A DNA stretch of 64,000 nt. Source: Roseibium marinum. Its GTDB lineage: Bacteria; Pseudomonadota; Alphaproteobacteria; Rhizobiales; Stappiaceae. The notes under the pieces are model-generated. The model was not told the origin of the DNA, made no database searches, and was given only the letters and a program-made list of their open reading frames with translations. Made by a program: the position numbers and the translations under genes. The stretch's first letter is position 1, and every line of letters begins with the position of its first letter. Where the stretch lies: NCBI RefSeq assembly GCF_002906165.1, contig NZ_PPCN01000001.1, positions 1,364,001-1,428,000 of the forward strand, given 5' to 3'. Shown here piece after piece: positions 17,864-26,994 of this stretch.

Positions 17864-18490
17864 TCAGCTGGAAGCCGGCGCCTTGCCGATCAGGCGGCGC
17901 AACTTCTTCAGCGCGTTCTCCTCGTCTTCACCGTAGGCAATGGTGCCGACGAACCGGTTGTCCGCATCCATCAGGTAAACGGCCGCTGAATGGTCCATCG
18001 TATAGTCGCCGTCGTCAAGCGGCACCTTCTTGGCATAGACCCGGTAGGCCTTGATCATCGCATCGACCTGCTGCCGCGATCCGGTAAGCGGCGTGATGCG
18101 CTTGTCGAAGGCCCAGACATAGTCGCGCATGACTTCCGGGGTATCGCGTTCCGGATCCACCGTCACGAAGGCATAGTTGAGCCCCGCCGCATCCTCGCCG
18201 AGCGCCTCCATCCAGCCCTGCAGTTCCGACAGGGTGGTCGGGCAGACATCGGGGCAATAGGTGAAACCGAAGAACATCAGCGTGGGCTTGCCGGCGAAGG
18301 TCTGGTCCGTGACCGTCTCGCCATCGCCGTTGACCATTTCAAATGGTCCGCCGATGGCGCTGAGCGGTTCGATCAGGGCGCCCGAATTCGGATTGCCCGC
18401 GGTTTGCTGGTAAACCAGCACGCCGGAGACGACGGCAAGGGCGGCTACCGCCGCCCAGGCCCCGTACCGGAAGAGTTTCAGTCCAGACAT
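17864..18490 (-). CDS. SCO1/SenC/PrrC family copper chaperone
   Basis: A 208-residue membrane-anchored thioredoxin-fold protein. It has one N-terminal helix (about 8-27). The copper ligands are Cys79 and Cys83 (CPDVC) and His167 (MDHSA), all present. SCO proteins carry copper to the CuA site of cytochrome c oxidase in the periplasm, and some also act in redox signalling. It follows the PCuAC gene by 23 bases, and PCuAC is its known partner. The two genes form a copper-delivery cassette. Confidence 0.92.
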   Translation of the reverse strand: MSGLKLFRYGAWAAVAALAVVSGVLVYQQTAGNPNSGALIEPLSAIGGPFEMVNGDGETVTDQTFAGKPTLMFFGFTYCPDVCPTTLSELQGWMEALGEDAAGLNYAFVTVDPERDTPEVMRDYVWAFDKRITPLTGSRQQVDAMIKAYRVYAKKVPLDDGDYTMDHSAAVYLMDADNRFVGTIAYGEDEENALKKLRRLIGKAPASS

Positions 18491-18513
18491 GGTATCTCCT
18501 CCTCTGGCAACGT

Positions 18514-19020
18514 TCAGTTCTTGCCGTTTTTCATCTTGCCGTGGCCCGCGTGGCCGCCATCCATGGATTTCGCGCCCATCGCGGCGACGTCGAGTTCGAT
18601 CGCGACATCACCGGCCTTTTCGAAGGTCAGAACCACAGGCACCTTTGTCCCCTCCTTGAAGGGCTGGTTCAAACCCATGAACATGATATGCAGGCCACCC
18701 GGCTGCAAGGCGACTGTTTCCCCGGCCGGGATGTCGATGCCGGCTTCCATTTCGCGCATCGTCATCACGCCGTCCGTCACGGCCATTTCGTGCAGTTCGA
18801 CCTTGCCGGCCACATCGGAGGCCGCGGCGATCAGCCGGTCGGCCTCAGCACCGTTGTTGATGACTTCGATGAAACCGCCACCGGCTTTGGCTCTTGGCGG
18901 CGTGGCGCGGGTCCACGGACCGGTAATCGTAAGATCGCCGGCGGTGTAATCCGCGGCCAGGGCGGAAAGGGAAACAAGCGTGAGTGCCGCTGCTGCGGCG
19001 ATGGATGTCCAGAGCTTCAT
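18514..19020 (-). CDS. Periplasmic copper chaperone PCuA(C)
   Basis: A 168-residue protein with a signal peptide (cut after ALA, about residue 22) and the PCuAC copper-binding pattern: His and Met in ELHEM, Met in MTMREM, then GLHIMFMGL. A C-terminal His/Met-rich tail (DGGHAGHGKMKNGK) could bind more copper. It hands Cu(I) to cytochrome oxidase together with SCO. It precedes the SCO gene on the same strand, and follows a Cys-rich DUF2946-like gene. Confidence 0.92.
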   Translation of the reverse strand: MKLWTSIAAAAALTLVSLSALAADYTAGDLTITGPWTRATPPRAKAGGGFIEVINNGAEADRLIAAASDVAGKVELHEMAVTDGVMTMREMEAGIDIPAGETVALQPGGLHIMFMGLNQPFKEGTKVPVVLTFEKAGDVAIELDVAAMGAKSMDGGHAGHGKMKNGKN

Positions 19021-19056
19021 TTCTATTGTCCTTGATATCTGAAATCGGGATTTGTG

Positions 19057-19452
19057 TCAGATCAAGGAAAGGGGAGGGCCGCGTATTGCTGTGACTTGCC
19101 TGAATAGGGGGCGGATACCACGCCGGGCAACGATTGCCTGGCCGCTCCCGGCGGCGGGTCCGCTCAGCGCGGGCGCAAGTGCACTGCCGGCAAGGCCGGG
19201 CTGCAGGAAACAGCCATGGGCACAGACCGGACCGCACTGGCAGGTGGCGGGATCGTGCGCGCCGGGCGGAATCTGCTGCTGGCTCGAGGAGTTGCACAGA
19301 CTTGTCAGACCGGCTGCCACGGCAGCATCGGGTGACAGTGCCGAGGCCAGAACGAAAAAGCCAAGCCGCACGGCAAAGGCAAGCGCAGTGAGCGTCACCA
19401 GCGGGTGACGCTCTTTCCGGAACACTTGCATGGGCGTAATGCGCGCGGTCAT
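19057..19452 (-). CDS. Cys-rich membrane-linked protein, DUF2946-like
   Basis: A 131-residue protein with one hydrophobic segment near the N-terminus and a cysteine-rich central part (CNSSS and CQCGPVCAHGC). The pattern is reminiscent of DUF2946 proteins, which often sit beside copper or cobalt genes. The start at 19452 is uncertain because no clear ribosome site is seen; the frame is open to 19482. It lies 36 bases upstream of the PCuAC gene and probably shares its transcript. A metal-related role is inferred from position and cysteines only. Confidence 0.55.
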   Translation of the reverse strand: MTARITPMQVFRKERHPLVTLTALAFAVRLGFFVLASALSPDAAVAAGLTSLCNSSSQQQIPPGAHDPATCQCGPVCAHGCFLQPGLAGSALAPALSGPAAGSGQAIVARRGIRPLFRQVTAIRGPPLSLI

Positions 19453-19526
19453 TGTGCGGCTATAGGCTCTATCGGGCCGCATGTCGAGCGGCGAAACCGC
19501 GCAGCGGGTTCGCCGGGGTCACCTGG

Positions 19527-20954
19527 TCAATCGTTCTTTTTCGGCGGTGTGCCATCTCTCTCGCTGTCTGCGCCGGCCTCCGCGGACGTGGGCGATGCTC
19601 CGGTGATGCCGTCAGCCGCCATGCCGGACCGGTCTTCTCCCTCAGCGGCAGTGGAGGCGTGGTCGAAGTTATAAATATCGTCCTCGTAGGCCGGAAAATC
19701 TTCTGGCGAGATAACATATTCTTCTTCATCCGCATCCAGCGGTTCGGCGGAAATGACCGAACCGACCTGGGCGGTAGAGGCATATTCGAAGTCTGTCTTT
19801 TCCGCTGCCGTGAGCGCGCCGCGCGTGAGCACGCGGGTCAGGATGAAGGCGACCATCAGGACGTTTGCCCCAACGATCATGATATAAAGGCCGGACGGGC
19901 CGGTCCTGCTCATGATCAGGGAGGCGATCAGCGGTCCGGCGATGGAACCGATCCCGAAGGAAAGCAGCATGCCGGAGGATGTCTCGACAAAGTCCTCGTG
20001 CGCCGCGTGGTCGAACGCATGGGCGACGGCAATCGCGTAAAGCGGCTGGCAGAACATGCCGATAACCACGGCGCTCAGGATGGCGATCCGAAATTCATCG
20101 GGAGAAGAGAGCACGATAGCGAGGGCAACGGCCGCTGTTCCCCCGCCCAGTCCGGCCATGACAAGGCGCCGGTCGAGCTTGTCCGACAGTCTGCCGACCG
20201 GCCACTGGGCGATCAGGCCGCCCCCGACAATCGCGGCCGCGTAAAAGGCGGACTGCGTGCTCGACAGGCCGATCTGCGATCCGTACAGCGGCGACAGCGT
20301 CAGCAGAGCCCCTTGCGAACAGCCGACAAACAGAACGCCGACAAACGCCGCGGGAGAGTTCTTGTAAAGCTGTGCGGGGCGGAAGCGCACCAGCGTGATC
20401 GGCGCGGGCTGGTTGGAGGTGGTCAGGGCGACCGGCATGACCGCGAGGCTGACCATCACCGAGGCGATGACGAAAGGCACGAAGGAGGAAATGTTCATCG
20501 TGGCGATGGAGATCTGCCCCATCATCAAAGCGCCGAACAGGATGAGAATGTAGGTGGACATCACCGTGCCGCGGTTTTCGTTCGTAGCGGTCTCGTTCAG
20601 CCAGCTTTCCACGATCATGTAGAACCCGGCCAGGCTGAAACCGGAAATCAGGCGGATGATCATCCAGGCATAGGGATCGATAAGCACCGGGTGCAGGATC
20701 GCCGCCGCCGACATAAGGGAAACCAGCGCGGCGAATGCGCGGATATGACCGGCCCGCATGATCACCAGCGGCGCTCCAAGACAGCCGAGCACCATGCCGA
20801 AGAAATAGGCCGAGGACACCAGGCCGATTTCGAAATCTGAGAAATAGAAGCGGTCGGCGGCCAGCGGCAGGAGGGTCGTCTGCAAACCATGGCCGAAAAT
20901 CAGCAGGGCGACGGACAACAACAGAGCGGACACGGAAAGAAGCGTCTGAGCCAC
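19527..20954 (-). CDS. MFS transporter with acidic C-terminal tail
   Basis: A 475-residue major facilitator protein with about twelve membrane helices in the first 390 residues and the usual loop motifs (GRLSDKLDRR between helices). An unusual hydrophilic tail of about 85 residues, rich in Asp, Glu and Ser, follows. The start is GTG at 20954, chosen because AGGAGG lies five bases upstream; an ATG at 20981 would precede that site. The substrate is unknown. It resembles the YcaD/UMF-type exporters of alphaproteobacteria. Confidence 0.82.
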   Translation of the reverse strand: MAQTLLSVSALLLSVALLIFGHGLQTTLLPLAADRFYFSDFEIGLVSSAYFFGMVLGCLGAPLVIMRAGHIRAFAALVSLMSAAAILHPVLIDPYAWMIIRLISGFSLAGFYMIVESWLNETATNENRGTVMSTYILILFGALMMGQISIATMNISSFVPFVIASVMVSLAVMPVALTTSNQPAPITLVRFRPAQLYKNSPAAFVGVLFVGCSQGALLTLSPLYGSQIGLSSTQSAFYAAAIVGGGLIAQWPVGRLSDKLDRRLVMAGLGGGTAAVALAIVLSSPDEFRIAILSAVVIGMFCQPLYAIAVAHAFDHAAHEDFVETSSGMLLSFGIGSIAGPLIASLIMSRTGPSGLYIMIVGANVLMVAFILTRVLTRGALTAAEKTDFEYASTAQVGSVISAEPLDADEEEYVISPEDFPAYEDDIYNFDHASTAAEGEDRSGMAADGITGASPTSAEAGADSERDGTPPKKND

Positions 20955-21132
20955 GGCTGCCTCCTGAAAATGTGGGAACAAATAAAAGCGCCGGTCTGAA
21001 CCGACGCATTTTACCCTGAAATCCAGCCTTTTCAGGTATGAAAGCCCGTGTCAATCAGGTTCTCGGCGCGCTCCCCACGTAACCCTGCGGAGGACGTTTC
21101 TGTCTCTTATCGTGACGGTTTCGGGTGCGGAT

Positions 21133-23052
21133 CTAGGCCCGCTGTGGCGCACTCAGGGTTTCCGCGCCAAGCGCGGTGAAGACGGTTTTCATGATGCCGT
21201 TACAGTCAAGGCCTGCCTTCGCATACATGACGTCCGGCTTGTCGTGATCGAGGTAGGCATCCGGCAGGGCGAGCGTGCGGATCTTCAGGCCGTTATCCAA
21301 CAGGCCTTCTTCCGCGAGCCTTGTCAGAACGTGGCTGCCGAATCCGCCCGCGGCGCCTTCCTCGACAGTCACCAGCACTTCGTGCGAGCGGGCCAGGCGG
21401 CGGATGAGGTCCATGTCCAGCGGTTTGGCGAAACGGGCATCGGCCACGGTCGTCGACAGACCGGCGGCGTCCAGTTCGTCGGCTGCCTTCAGGCATTCGC
21501 TCATCCGGCCGCCGAAATTGAGCAATGCGACCTTCGTGCCTTCCCTGCGGATGACGCCCTTGCCGATCTCAAGCACGCTGCCCCGCTCAGGCATTTCCAG
21601 GCCTGCGCCTTCGCCGCGCGGATATCGGAAGGAAATCGGCCCCTCGTCATAGGCAACGGCGGTCGCCACCATGTGCCGGAGTTCCACCTCGTCGGCGGCC
21701 GCCATCACGACGAAACCGGGCAGGCAGGAGAGGAAGGCGGTGTCGAAGGCGCCCGCGTGGGTAGGTCCGTCGGCGCCCACAAGCCCGGCGCGGTCTATCG
21801 GAAAGCGCACCGGCAGTCCCTGGATCGCCACGTCGTGTATGACCTGGTCATAAGCCCGCTGCAGGAAGGTGGAATAAATGGTGGCGAAGGGTTTGAAGCC
21901 TTCGCTCGCCAGACCGGCGGCGAAGGTCACCGCGTGCTGTTCGGCAATGCCGACATCGAAGGTGCGCTCCGGAAAGGCCTCTCCGAAGAGGTTCAATCCG
22001 GTTCCGTCCGGCATGGCCGCGGTGATCGCCACGACCTTTTCGTCGGATTCCGCTTCCTTGATCAGCGACGTTGCGAACACATTGGTGTAGCTCGGTGCGT
22101 TGGCCTTCGGCTTTGCCTGCTTGCCGGTCACGACATCGAATTTCGCCACGCCGTGATACTTGTCCCGGGCGCCTTCCGCCGGTCCGTAACCCTTGCCTTT
22201 CTGGGTGACCGCGTGGATCAGCACAGGACCTTGGTGGGTATCGCGGACATTCTTCAGCACCGGAAGCAGATGTTCCAGGTTATGGCCGTCCACCGGGCCG
22301 ACATAATAAAATCCGAGCTCCTCGAACAAGGTGCCGCCGGTCCAGAAACCGCGGGCATATTCCTCCGCCCGGGCGGCTTTTTCGAACAGCGGCTTGGGCA
22401 GGTTCTTGACGATGTTCTTCGCGGCTCCGCGCAGGGACTGGTAGGTCGGACCCGACACCAGCTTCGCCAGATACGCGGACATCGCCCCGACAGGCGGCGC
22501 GATGGACATGTCATTGTCGTTGAGAATGACGATCAGCCGTGAACCGAGATGGCCCGCATTGTTCATCGCCTCATAGGCCATGCCCGCGGACATCGCCCCG
22601 TCGCCGATGACGGCAATCACGTTGTTGTCGCCGCCCTTGAGATCACGGGCCGCGGCCATTCCCAGGCCCGCCGAGATCGAGGTGGAGGAATGCGCGGCGC
22701 CAAAGGGGTCGTAGACGCTTTCGGTGCGTTTCGTGAACCCGGACAGGCCGTCGCCCTGGCGCAGGGTACGGATACGGTCACGGCGTTCCGTCAGGATCTT
22801 GTGCGGGTAGCATTGATGGCCGACATCCCAGATGATCCTGTCATCGGGCGTGTTGAACACATAATGGAGGGCGACTGTCAGTTCCACCACACCAAGCCCG
22901 GCGCCCAGATGGCCACCGGTAATTGATACGGCGTCGATCGTTTCGGTGCGCAATTCGTCGGCAAGCTGCCGAAGTTCGGCTTCGTCAAACCGGCGCAGGT
23001 CCGCAGGGGAATCTATCTTGTCGAGAAGAGGCGTATGGGGGCTGGAAGTCAC
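21133..23052 (-). CDS. dxs: 1-deoxy-D-xylulose-5-phosphate synthase
   Basis: First enzyme of the MEP isoprenoid pathway, joining pyruvate and glyceraldehyde 3-phosphate with thiamine diphosphate. Its product also feeds thiamine and pyridoxal synthesis. With GTG at 23052 the protein has 639 residues, close to the usual 620-640. It shows the ThDP/Mg motif [15 protein letters not shown], the [11 protein letters not shown] block and [15 protein letters not shown]. The frame is open to 23175, but the extra N-terminus does not look like Dxs; a CGGAG 11 bases before the GTG gives modest support. It is separated from xseB by a LuxR gene and a candidate sRNA. Confidence 0.95.
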   Translation of the reverse strand: MTSSPHTPLLDKIDSPADLRRFDEAELRQLADELRTETIDAVSITGGHLGAGLGVVELTVALHYVFNTPDDRIIWDVGHQCYPHKILTERRDRIRTLRQGDGLSGFTKRTESVYDPFGAAHSSTSISAGLGMAAARDLKGGDNNVIAVIGDGAMSAGMAYEAMNNAGHLGSRLIVILNDNDMSIAPPVGAMSAYLAKLVSGPTYQSLRGAAKNIVKNLPKPLFEKAARAEEYARGFWTGGTLFEELGFYYVGPVDGHNLEHLLPVLKNVRDTHQGPVLIHAVTQKGKGYGPAEGARDKYHGVAKFDVVTGKQAKPKANAPSYTNVFATSLIKEAESDEKVVAITAAMPDGTGLNLFGEAFPERTFDVGIAEQHAVTFAAGLASEGFKPFATIYSTFLQRAYDQVIHDVAIQGLPVRFPIDRAGLVGADGPTHAGAFDTAFLSCLPGFVVMAAADEVELRHMVATAVAYDEGPISFRYPRGEGAGLEMPERGSVLEIGKGVIRREGTKVALLNFGGRMSECLKAADELDAAGLSTTVADARFAKPLDMDLIRRLARSHEVLVTVEEGAAGGFGSHVLTRLAEEGLLDNGLKIRTLALPDAYLDHDKPDVMYAKAGLDCNGIMKTVFTALGAETLSAPQRA

Positions 23053-23209
23053 GCTGCAGACGGCTCCGGGAGTTGAAACATGGCGGGCAGGCATACACCA
23101 ACCGAATATAGGGCGCAAATATGTGAGAAGGAATGTGCCAAAACGACTTTGTTTCCGAATGGGCGCGCGCCGCAATCATGAGCGTTTCCCGCCATCAAAT
23201 GGTTCCATA

Positions 23210-23238
23210 TTTACGAGACCGTATCCTGAAAGTACAAT
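23210..23238 (+). promoter_or_regulatory. Predicted sigma-70-type promoter
   Basis: TTTACG (23210-23215) and TACAAT (23233-23238) are spaced by exactly 17 bases on the plus strand, with no protein gene downstream before a strong terminator. It points to a small RNA. Confidence 0.4.
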
Positions 23239-23244
23239 TTTATG

Positions 23245-23392
23245 GGTCCGTACCCTTAGGACGAAATTCCGTTCAGTCACCCTTTTGGGTGATGCGTCTT
23301 CTACTGATCTGTCTTACTGGAATAATTGTGGTCGATGGGGCCACGTGCACAGTGATCAACTAGGGGTCGTATTTATACGGCCCCGTTTTTTT
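23245..23392 (+). ncRNA. Candidate small RNA of about 150 nt
   Basis: Between the start of dxs and the end of the LuxR gene, a predicted promoter is followed about 150 bases later by a near-perfect terminator. The transcript would fold several hairpins: GTCC/GGAC around 23246-23261 and CACCC/GGGTG with a TTTT loop at 23278-23291. An open frame of 23 codons (MRLLLIC... to TVIN) ends at the terminator, so a tiny peptide is an alternative reading. I do not recognise a known RNA family. Confidence 0.4.
23363..23392 (+). terminator. Strong Rho-independent terminator
   Basis: A 10-bp stem (GGGGTCGTAT / ATACGGCCCC, one G-U pair) is followed by GTTTTTTT. There is no annotated plus-strand protein gene to terminate, which supports the candidate RNA. 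Confidence 0.85.
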
Positions 23393-23548
23393 GATCGCGG
23401 TCACCCGCGTATCGGACAAAATCCGGTCAGCTGCCGGAATGCAGCCCGAAAACCTCTTGAAAACTGCCTGAAATCCGATGGAGACAAATTCAACGGAGTG
23501 CAGTCGACCGACTTTTCCAGACGTCCGACTTTACCGGTTGCGGTTTGG

Positions 23549-24751
23549 TCAGAAAAGACCCGCCAGCTTGTGAACCAGCCTTGCCAGTTGTAGTTGCGTG
23601 TGCACGCCGGTTTTCTCGTAAACCCGCCGCAGATGTGTCTTGGCCGTATTACGGGTGATGCCGAGATGGTCTGCCGTGACGTTCATCGAGCCGGTCATGG
23701 TCAGGTATCTTGCCAGATGAGCTTCCGAGAGAGACAGGTCGTAATGGTCGTGGAGGATAGTTTCGACATCCTCCGACAACTCTGCCGTCTCGGTGACACG
23801 GATCAGAAAAAACGGTGGTGCGATATCGCCGGACTTCGAAGGAGGCGGGGCAACGGTTTCAACGGAAATCCGTTTCAGGGACCCGTTCCGGCTTGTGATG
23901 TACACCGACTGGGCTTTCGGTGTTTCTCTGCCTGTCGGTTGCTGGTGGTCCGCCGCGAGCGCCTGCAAGCCGTTTTCAAACTCCTTGTTCTTGACCAGCA
24001 GCTTACTGCTGGATCCGGCGGCCATCCCCAGTTCCTCAAGCATATCCAGTGCTGTGGGAGTATTCACCAGAATGTCGCGATCGATATTGATGAGGACTGC
24101 AGGACTTCCGAGTGCGGACAAGAAGACGCGGTGGATCTGACTGAAGGATCGCTCCTGTTCGAGCCGCAGATAGGTGCGCAGGCCGGGGGCGAGCGCCTTG
24201 ACGATCGTCGCGAAGGTTTCGCTTGCGATAGCGTTGTCGATTGATTCCGGCGTATGAGCTGTGAACAGGCACGCGAACAATATCGTTGATTTCCCCGTCC
24301 GCCGGAGAGGCGAAACAAGTCCCGGAGCCCCGGATAACAGCGTGATCTGATGCCGCTCCGTTTCCTCCGGGCTGGCGCCGGACAGGTTTGTCCCGTCCGG
24401 GTCGCGCCCGAGCGGCGTTTCCGGCGTCGGCCCACCGCTGGTCCTTCCTTTGTCGATGGACGTTTTGCAGTAGGGGTGGAACAGGGATGCTTCGGCGATC
24501 AGAAACTGCAACGCGGTGCGGCCACTCGTCATCCGGATGTCCTGAAAGACCTCACAGAATTGCCGCGCTTGCCGATCTCCACCGAAATTCGATGTCGGAT
24601 TGCCATTCTGGTCGAATTCGGCCAGGAACGATCTGCAGTTCAGCTGTTCCTCGATAAGCTCCAGAATAGAATGCCATCCTTGAGATTGTGGCGAGCACTC
24701 AAGAACGCGCATAAGTAGTTTAGATTCATCTGATTTGCTGAGTTCGGGCAT
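23549..24751 (-). CDS. LuxR-family transcriptional regulator
   Basis: A 400-residue regulator. The C-terminal 65 residues form a LuxR-type helix-turn-helix (LSLSEAHLARYLTM, then NVTADHLGITRNTAKTHLRRVYEKTG). The first 330 residues are a sensor region without a clear family match; parts resemble PAS-like folds. The ending LARLVHKLAGLF is typical of this alphaproteobacterial group. No autoinducer synthase is in the window. It stands alone, flanked by AT-rich gaps, and interrupts the xseB-dxs neighbourhood usual in relatives. Confidence 0.8.
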   Translation of the reverse strand: MPELSKSDESKLLMRVLECSPQSQGWHSILELIEEQLNCRSFLAEFDQNGNPTSNFGGDRQARQFCEVFQDIRMTSGRTALQFLIAEASLFHPYCKTSIDKGRTSGGPTPETPLGRDPDGTNLSGASPEETERHQITLLSGAPGLVSPLRRTGKSTILFACLFTAHTPESIDNAIASETFATIVKALAPGLRTYLRLEQERSFSQIHRVFLSALGSPAVLINIDRDILVNTPTALDMLEELGMAAGSSSKLLVKNKEFENGLQALAADHQQPTGRETPKAQSVYITSRNGSLKRISVETVAPPPSKSGDIAPPFFLIRVTETAELSEDVETILHDHYDLSLSEAHLARYLTMTGSMNVTADHLGITRNTAKTHLRRVYEKTGVHTQLQLARLVHKLAGLF

Positions 24752-25109
24752 AATATACTTTATCTACTAACGATTACATATGAACCCCGTAAACTCTTGA
24801 ATATTTTTACCAATGAATGAACCTGGGTGCAATGAAAATAATATCTGAAAACTGGCAGGTTGTATTGGAATGCTCAGCGGTCGAATAAATTAAATCGCCG
24901 GTGTCTTGCTTAATTCATTCATCGAGCAAGTCTCCGATGTCGTTGCGCCTGTATGAAACTTGTCAGAAAGATTTGAACATCCGAAGGCGGGTTTTCGCCT
25001 TGCGTTCGCACGGCGGCTCTCCAGATTAGCTGAATATCAGGTCACGGACCCAGAAATGAGCAAAAAATGGGGCCTGGATCTGGACCTGTGCGGGAGACCG
25101 CGCCGGGAT
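24752..25109. other. AT-rich gap between LuxR gene and xseB
   Basis: This 358-base stretch is the promoter side of the LuxR gene. It is AT-rich up to about 24930. A weak hairpin (AAGGCG / CGCCTT) lies near 24984-25001, roughly 110 bases beyond the xseB stop. Nothing else was recognised. Confidence 0.4.
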
Positions 25110-25358
25110 CTACTGAGGATCCAGAGCGCCGGTTCCGCTTGCTTCGCCGTTCTGCCCGAGCTGGATCTTCTCCACTTTCGCTTCGGCGGATTTTAAAAGA
25201 GCATCGCAATGCTTGCGCAGGGCGTCGCCTCGTTCGTACATATCGATGCTTTTTTCGAGCGGCACATTGCCTTGCTCAAGCTCGCGAACGATGGTCTCCA
25301 GCTGTTTGAGCGCCTCCTCGAAGGAAAGGCCGGAAATGTCTTTGGCTGCATCGCTCAT
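25110..25358 (-). CDS. xseB: Exodeoxyribonuclease VII small subunit
   Basis: An 82-residue protein, the usual XseB length. It has the family core [20 protein letters not shown] and [14 protein letters not shown], which forms helices that bind the XseA catalytic subunit; together they degrade single-stranded DNA. The start at 25358 fits the family; the frame is open to 25436 but the extra residues are not XseB-like. The histone-deacetylase-like gene lies upstream on the same strand, an arrangement common in alphaproteobacteria. Confidence 0.92.
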   Translation of the reverse strand: MSDAAKDISGLSFEEALKQLETIVRELEQGNVPLEKSIDMYERGDALRKHCDALLKSAEAKVEKIQLGQNGEASGTGALDPQ

Positions 25359-25500
25359 CGCTGCGGTCCCCGGGTTTGATTTCTGGATGTCGGTTGCTCT
25401 TGCAGGGAAACTTGCGGTCCCAAGGGCCAAGGTCAAGGTCTGATTTCAAATTCGCTCCGGTGATCCCCGTGGTTTTGCCTGCCGGCCCGGGTGGCGTCGC

Positions 25501-26433
25501 TCAACCCGTCATCAGGGTCATGACATGGGCGGCGACCGAGCGGGCAAGTCCTTCCAGATCGTATCCGCCTTCCAGCACGGAGACGACGCGGCCTTCGCTG
25601 TGCCTGTCCGCGACGTCCATGAGTGCGCGGGTGGCCCATGCGAAATCCGCCTCCACCAGATTGAGTCCGCCCAGCGGATCGCGTGTGTGGGCATCGAAGC
25701 CCGCGGATATTATAATGAGTTCCGGCGTATAGCCTTCCAGGCGGGGCAGGATCACGGCCTCGAAGGCTTCCTTGAAGGCGGCACCGCCCTCGCCCGGGGC
25801 GAGAGGCACATTGACGATCGTGTTGGCATCGCCGCATTCCGAAGCGGCGCCGGAGCCCGGGTAAAGCGGCATCTGGTGGGTCGAGCAATACATCACGTCG
25901 GGATCGTTCCAGAAAATATCCTGGGTTCCATTGCCGTGATGAACGTCGAAATCCACGATGGCGACCCGCCCGACGCCATGGACCGCCTGTGCGTGGCGCG
26001 CGGCAACGGCGGCATTGTTGAAGAAACAGAACCCCATCGCCCGGTCTTTTTCCGCGTGATGCCCCGGAGGACGGGATGCGGAAAAGGCATTGCTGACTTT
26101 TTTGGCCAGTACTTCGTCGACGGCGAGACAGGCCGCGCCCGTCCCTCTTAAAACGGCTTCCCAGGTTCCGGGCGACATTGTGGTGTCGGCGTCGACCCTG
26201 GCGGTGCCTTCTTCCTTGGGAGCCAGCCGGTGAAGCTGGTCGACATAGCTCATCGGATGCGCCCGCGCGATGTCTTCCAGTGCGCCGACCGGAGCAAGGT
26301 CCCGTTCCAGCGACTGGAACTTTTCGTGTTCCAGTATCCGGTCGATGGCGCGGATCCTGTCCGGGCGTTCCGGATGGCCGACAGGCGTCAGGTGGTCGAG
26401 ATACGAGGAATGGTGAAGAAAGAGCGTGGACAC
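25501..26433 (-). CDS. Histone deacetylase family (acetoin/polyamine deacetylase-like) protein
   Basis: A 310-residue zinc hydrolase of the arginase/deacetylase fold. The catalytic and metal-binding motifs are complete: RPPGHHAE, DFDVHHGNGTQ, SAGFDAH and EGGYDL. Bacterial members deacetylate small amines such as polyamines or protein lysines. It lies upstream of xseB, with which it is commonly paired, about 140 bases apart. The exact substrate is unknown. Confidence 0.88.
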   Translation of the reverse strand: MSTLFLHHSSYLDHLTPVGHPERPDRIRAIDRILEHEKFQSLERDLAPVGALEDIARAHPMSYVDQLHRLAPKEEGTARVDADTTMSPGTWEAVLRGTGAACLAVDEVLAKKVSNAFSASRPPGHHAEKDRAMGFCFFNNAAVAARHAQAVHGVGRVAIVDFDVHHGNGTQDIFWNDPDVMYCSTHQMPLYPGSGAASECGDANTIVNVPLAPGEGGAAFKEAFEAVILPRLEGYTPELIIISAGFDAHTRDPLGGLNLVEADFAWATRALMDVADRHSEGRVVSVLEGGYDLEGLARSVAAHVMTLMTG

Positions 26434-26567
26434 TGAAGGCGTTTCCGGAAGGCTTTGTTATGGGGAATGACCTGCGTCATGAACCAGAGCCATCAGAGCG
26501 CTCGCGGCTGCTTCTGTCAATTGAAGATGGGTAAAAGGCGGGAAAGGTCCGATATCGGCAGCAGGAC

Positions 26568-26597
26568 AAAAAAAGGGCCGGCAATTCTGGCCGGCCC
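26568..26597 (-). terminator. Strong Rho-independent terminator without an adjacent gene
   Basis: On the minus strand a perfect 8-bp stem (GGGCCGGC / GCCGGCCC) with a 7-base loop is followed by seven U residues. The nearest minus-strand gene upstream ends at 26995, about 400 bases away. Confidence 0.85.
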
Positions 26598-26648
26598 GTT
26601 CAAAGGTGCGAGCACCGCAATGCCCGAGGGGAGGTCCGCTGCATCTCA
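26568..26648 (-). ncRNA. Candidate small RNA of about 80 nt with anti-Shine-Dalgarno motif
   Basis: On the minus strand a TACAAT hexamer (26660-26655) lies about 8 bases before a predicted start, and the RNA would end at a very strong terminator. It contains GGACCTCCCCTC, which could pair with ribosome binding sites, then a GGTGC/GCACC hairpin. No good -35 box was found, and the transcript could instead be a processed 3' end from the Sua5-type gene 350 bases upstream. Confidence 0.3.
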
Positions 26649-26994
26649 AATCTGATTGTAGATTACGTGATTCCGGTAAGCTTTGGCGAGCTTTTAACCG
26701 CAATTCATTTGGAATTCGGTGTTGAAAAGCCGGAATTTTGCGGGCCAGTATCATTTGTCATCGATTGTTTTGCTTAGGCTTCTTGCTGCCCGGTCATTGT
26801 GTGCTTGGCCTTTTCAAGGCGGGAGTCTTGCTGAAGCTCTGGAATAACTCAGAGTGTTCCGGGTTGAGCTTGCGCGGCAATTTTCCCGCTGGAGTTGCTG
26901 ATTTTTAAGGCTTTTCGATTGGGAGGTGAATTTGGGAGCACCCTCTGTTTCCCGTTGCGGTGGCGTTTCGGCACTTGCTCTTGCGGCGTCCTGG

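Larger units (their letters stand above)
26434..26994. other. Gene-free region between hdaH-like and Sua5 genes
   Basis: The 561-base gap has no convincing protein gene on either strand. It holds the orphan terminator and candidate sRNA at 26568-26660. The part at 26690-26900 is AT-richer and may be promoter sequence. Nothing else was recognised. Confidence 0.45.
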
